From Paucibacter sp. TC2R-5 (GTDB lineage Bacteria > Pseudomonadota > Gammaproteobacteria > Burkholderiales > Burkholderiaceae_C): DNA of 64,000 bases. Positions 61,547-64,000 of the stretch are shown here, in pieces. Made by a program: the position numbers and the translations under genes. Within the stretch, counting starts at the first letter, position 1, and the number at the start of each line of letters is the position of its first letter. The notes beneath the pieces are model-generated. The model ran no database searches, was not told the DNA's origin, and worked only from the letters and a program-made list of their open reading frames with translations. The DNA is taken from assembly GCF_025717605.1 (NCBI RefSeq), contig NZ_JAJIRQ010000001.1:397715-461714 (forward strand). The letters are read 5' to 3'.

Positions 61547-63955
61547 ATGTCCACACGCTATGAGCCGACCGCCCTGGTCGTTCCATTTGAGAATCTGAGA
61601 ATGAGCGACGTCGAGGTCGTTGGCGGTAAGAACGCCAGCCTCGGCGAGATGATCTCGGAGCTGTCCTCCTCGGGCGTTCGCGTTCCTGGCGGCTTTGCCA
61701 CGACCGCGCATGCCTTTCGCGAGTTTCTCAAACATCAAGGCTTGGACAAGCGTATTGAAGCGCGCCTGGCCACGCTCAACACCGATGATGTGCGTGCATT
61801 GGCCGAGGCCGGCGCCGAGATTCGCGGCTGGTTGGAGGCTCAGCCCTTTCCGGCCGATTTGGAGGCGCAGATCCGCGCGTCTTTTGCGCAGCTGACCGCC
61901 GACCACCCCGATGTGTCTTTCGCGGTTCGCTCATCGGCCACCGCAGAAGATTTGCCCGATGCGTCTTTCGCAGGTCAGCAAGAAACCTTCCTGAATGTGA
62001 TCGGCATTGAGGAAGTGCTGCACAAGATGAAGGAAGTGTTCGCTTCGCTCTATAACGACCGCGCGATCAGCTACCGCGTGCACAAGGGCTTTGCCCATGC
62101 CGACGTGGCCTTGTCGGCCGGCGTGCAGCGCATGGTGCGCTCCGATCTGGGTTCGGCCGGCGTGGTGTTCACCATCGATACCGAATCCGGCTTCAAGGAT
62201 GTCGTCTTCATCACCTCCAGCTACGGCCTGGGTGAGACCGTGGTGCAGGGCGCCGTCAATCCGGACGAGTTCTATGTGCACAAGCCGGCCTTGCAAAAAG
62301 GCAAGCTGCCCATCATCCGCCGTAACCTGGGATCCAAGCTGATCCGGATGGAGTTCACCTCGCCTGCCGAGAAGGCTGCGTCCGGCAAATTGGTCAAGAC
62401 CGTGGACACGCTGCCCGAGGCGCGCAATCGCTATTCGCTGAACGATGCCGAAGTCATTGAGTTGGCCCGTTATGCCTTGATCATCGAAAAGCATTACGGC
62501 CGCGCGATGGACATCGAATGGGGGCGCGACGGCATTGATGGCCAGATCTACATTCTGCAGGCCCGCCCCGAGACGGTGAAGAGTCAGGCCGAAGGGCAGG
62601 TCGAACATAGCTACAAGCTCAAGGGCCACAGTGCGGTGCTGGTCGAGGGGCGCGCGATCGGCCAGAAGATCGGCACCGGCCCGGTTCGCCTGGTCACGCA
62701 TATCAGCGAGATGGACCGGGTCCAGCCCGGCGATGTGCTGGTGACCGATATGACCGACCCGAACTGGGAGCCGGTGATGAAGCGGGCCTCGGCGATCGTG
62801 ACGAACCGGGGTGGGCGCACCTGCCATGCCGCCATCATTGCGCGTGAACTTGGCATCCCGGCCGTGGTCGGCTGCGGCGACGCGACCGAGAAATTGAAGG
62901 AAGGTCAGTTGGTGACCGTGGTCTGCTCCGAAGGCGACACCGGCTTCATCTATGACGGCCTGCTGGAGACTGAGGTTACTGAGGTGCATCGTGGCGAGTT
63001 GCCCTATTGCCCGATCAAGATGATGATGAATGTGGGTAACCCACAGTTGGCCTTCAACTTTGCGCAGATGCCTAGCGCAGGAGTCGGCTTGGCGCGCTTG
63101 GAGTTCATCATCAACAACAATATCGGCGTGCATCCGAAGGCGATTTTGGATTACCCGAACATTGACGCCGATCTGAAAAAGGCGGTCGAGTCGGTGGCCC
63201 GTGGCCACGCTTCGCCACGCGCTTTCTATGTCGACAAGTTGGTCGAGGGTGTGGCGACGATTGCTGCGGCCTTCTTCCCGCGCCCGGTGATCGTGCGCCT
63301 GTCGGACTTCAAGAGCAACGAATACCGCAAGCTGATCGGCGGTTCGCGCTACGAGCCCGATGAAGAGAATCCGATGCTGGGTTTCCGTGGTGCTTCGCGC
63401 TACATCAGCGGCGAGTTCTCGGATGCCTTCGCGATGGAGTGCGAGGCGCTCAAGCGGGCTCGCAACGAGATGGGGCTGACCAATATCGAAATCATGGTGC
63501 CTTTCGTGCGTACCGTGCGCCAAGCCGAGCGGGTGGTGACGATGCTGGCGGAGCGCGGCTTGAAGCGCGCGGCGGCGGGCGGCCAAGACGGCCTGCGCGT
63601 CATCATGATGTGCGAGGTGCCGAGCAACGCGATCCTGGCCGAGCAGTTCCTGGAACATTTTGACGGCATGTCGATCGGCTCTAACGACCTGACGCAGCTG
63701 ACGCTGGGCCTCGACCGAGATTCAGGCCTGGAGCAGTTGGCGGGTGACTTTGACGAACGCGATCCGGCCGTCAAGGCCTTGATCTCGCGCGCCATTGCCG
63801 CTTGCCGGGCAACCGGCAAGTACATCGGCATCTGCGGCCAAGGCCCAAGTGACCATCCTGACTTTGCCGACTGGTTGGCCGGTGAGGGCATCACGTCGAT
63901 TTCGCTCAATCCCGACTCGGTGATCGAAACCTGGCAGCGTCTGGCCAAACGCTGA
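61547..63955 (+). CDS. ppsA: Phosphoenolpyruvate synthase
   Basis: The protein has 802 residues. It turns pyruvate, ATP and water into PEP, AMP and phosphate for gluconeogenesis. An N-terminal ATP-grasp domain ([29 protein letters not shown] at the start, [23 protein letters not shown]) precedes the phosphohistidine domain with H427 and the neighbouring regulatory Thr in [19 protein letters not shown]. The C-terminal PEP/pyruvate barrel has [40 protein letters not shown] and [16 protein letters not shown] precedes the ATG. It is complete. Confidence 0.97.
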   Translation: MSTRYEPTALVVPFENLRMSDVEVVGGKNASLGEMISELSSSGVRVPGGFATTAHAFREFLKHQGLDKRIEARLATLNTDDVRALAEAGAEIRGWLEAQPFPADLEAQIRASFAQLTADHPDVSFAVRSSATAEDLPDASFAGQQETFLNVIGIEEVLHKMKEVFASLYNDRAISYRVHKGFAHADVALSAGVQRMVRSDLGSAGVVFTIDTESGFKDVVFITSSYGLGETVVQGAVNPDEFYVHKPALQKGKLPIIRRNLGSKLIRMEFTSPAEKAASGKLVKTVDTLPEARNRYSLNDAEVIELARYALIIEKHYGRAMDIEWGRDGIDGQIYILQARPETVKSQAEGQVEHSYKLKGHSAVLVEGRAIGQKIGTGPVRLVTHISEMDRVQPGDVLVTDMTDPNWEPVMKRASAIVTNRGGRTCHAAIIARELGIPAVVGCGDATEKLKEGQLVTVVCSEGDTGFIYDGLLETEVTEVHRGELPYCPIKMMMNVGNPQLAFNFAQMPSAGVGLARLEFIINNNIGVHPKAILDYPNIDADLKKAVESVARGHASPRAFYVDKLVEGVATIAAAFFPRPVIVRLSDFKSNEYRKLIGGSRYEPDEENPMLGFRGASRYISGEFSDAFAMECEALKRARNEMGLTNIEIMVPFVRTVRQAERVVTMLAERGLKRAAAGGQDGLRVIMMCEVPSNAILAEQFLEHFDGMSIGSNDLTQLTLGLDRDSGLEQLAGDFDERDPAVKALISRAIAACRATGKYIGICGQGPSDHPDFADWLAGEGITSISLNPDSVIETWQRLAKR

Positions 63956-63979
63956 GAATCTGCGGCGTCTGCCCTGGAT

Positions 63980-64000
63980 GGGGGGGGGGGGGGGGGGGGG
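63980..64000. repeat. Homopolymeric G run at the window end
   Basis: At least 21 consecutive G reach the last base, 25 bases after the ppsA stop. It looks like a sequencing or assembly artefact at a contig end rather than biology, though real poly-G tracts exist. Confidence 0.85.

Noticed and set aside
61931..63658. 575-codon open frame opposite ppsA
   Set aside because: Antisense shadow of a strongly conserved gene with biased codon usage; composition rich in His/Arg/Gln with no domain.

Overview
The window is about 64 kb of GC-rich proteobacterial chromosome. It looks like the order Burkholderiales, close to the Comamonadaceae/Sphaerotilaceae (Rubrivivax-Roseateles-like) lineage. The main reason is gene order: rlmN-pilW-rodZ-ispG-hisS-yfgM-bamB-der-hfq-hflX-hflK-hflC-DUF2065-hisZ-purA and rpsB-tsf-pyrH-frr-uppS-cdsA-dxr-rseP-bamA-ompH-lpxD-fabZ-lpxA-lpxB-rnhB are typical betaproteobacterial clusters. 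A Gram-negative envelope is also clear from the Bam, Lpx and Skp genes. The species cannot be fixed from the sequence alone.

Layout. 1-6 kb is the most accessory part. It has the truncated start of an AlkB-type alkane hydroxylase divergent from an AraC-family regulator, two tandem paralogous oligopeptide-type substrate-binding proteins without permeases, a small cysteine-rich protein and a 2-oxoglutarate/Fe(II)-type oxygenase. 6.3-12.1 kb is the 2-oxoglutarate dehydrogenase operon (sucA, sucB, an unlisted 55-codon membrane ORF, lpdA). 12.2-19.2 kb holds zapE, a coiled-coil secreted protein, a PP2C phosphatase, a DUF465 protein, a DinG/YoaA helicase, bamD and rluD. 19.4-24.2 kb holds scpB, an unusually extended rluB, ndk and rlmN. 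24.2-39.3 kb is the long pilW-to-purA cluster plus a phosphoribosyltransferase. A tRNA-Leu(CAG) lies on the minus strand just upstream of rnr, and nnr and dadA follow on the minus strand. 45.4-60.4 kb is the translation, isoprenoid, phospholipid, outer-membrane and lipid A cluster. The window ends with divergent ppsR and ppsA and a homopolymeric G run.

How the genes work together. sucAB-lpdA drive the TCA cycle, while ppsA and its regulator ppsR control gluconeogenic entry from pyruvate. ispG and dxr make isoprenoid precursors that UppS turns into the undecaprenyl carrier. cdsA supplies CDP-diacylglycerol. lpxD-fabZ-lpxA-lpxB build lipid A. bamA, bamB, bamD, ompH (skp) and the YfgM homologue assemble outer-membrane proteins. 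rseP and hflKC provide envelope protein quality control. rpsB-tsf-frr-hisS-der-rluD-rluB-rlmN-hfq-rnr support translation and RNA metabolism.

No CRISPR array, prophage, transposase or recognisable defence system is visible. I found no convincing wholly new multi-gene system. The better leads are regulatory or small-scale: GTGRCAA repeats between alkB and its regulator, a LacI-type palindrome upstream of the oxygenase, the micro-ORF inside the sucB-lpdA junction, a 10-bp-phased repeat upstream of dadA, a palindrome cluster between ndk and rlmN, a folded ppsA leader, and a tRNA promoter lying inside the rnr start region. Promoter and hairpin calls were made by eye, without folding or searches.
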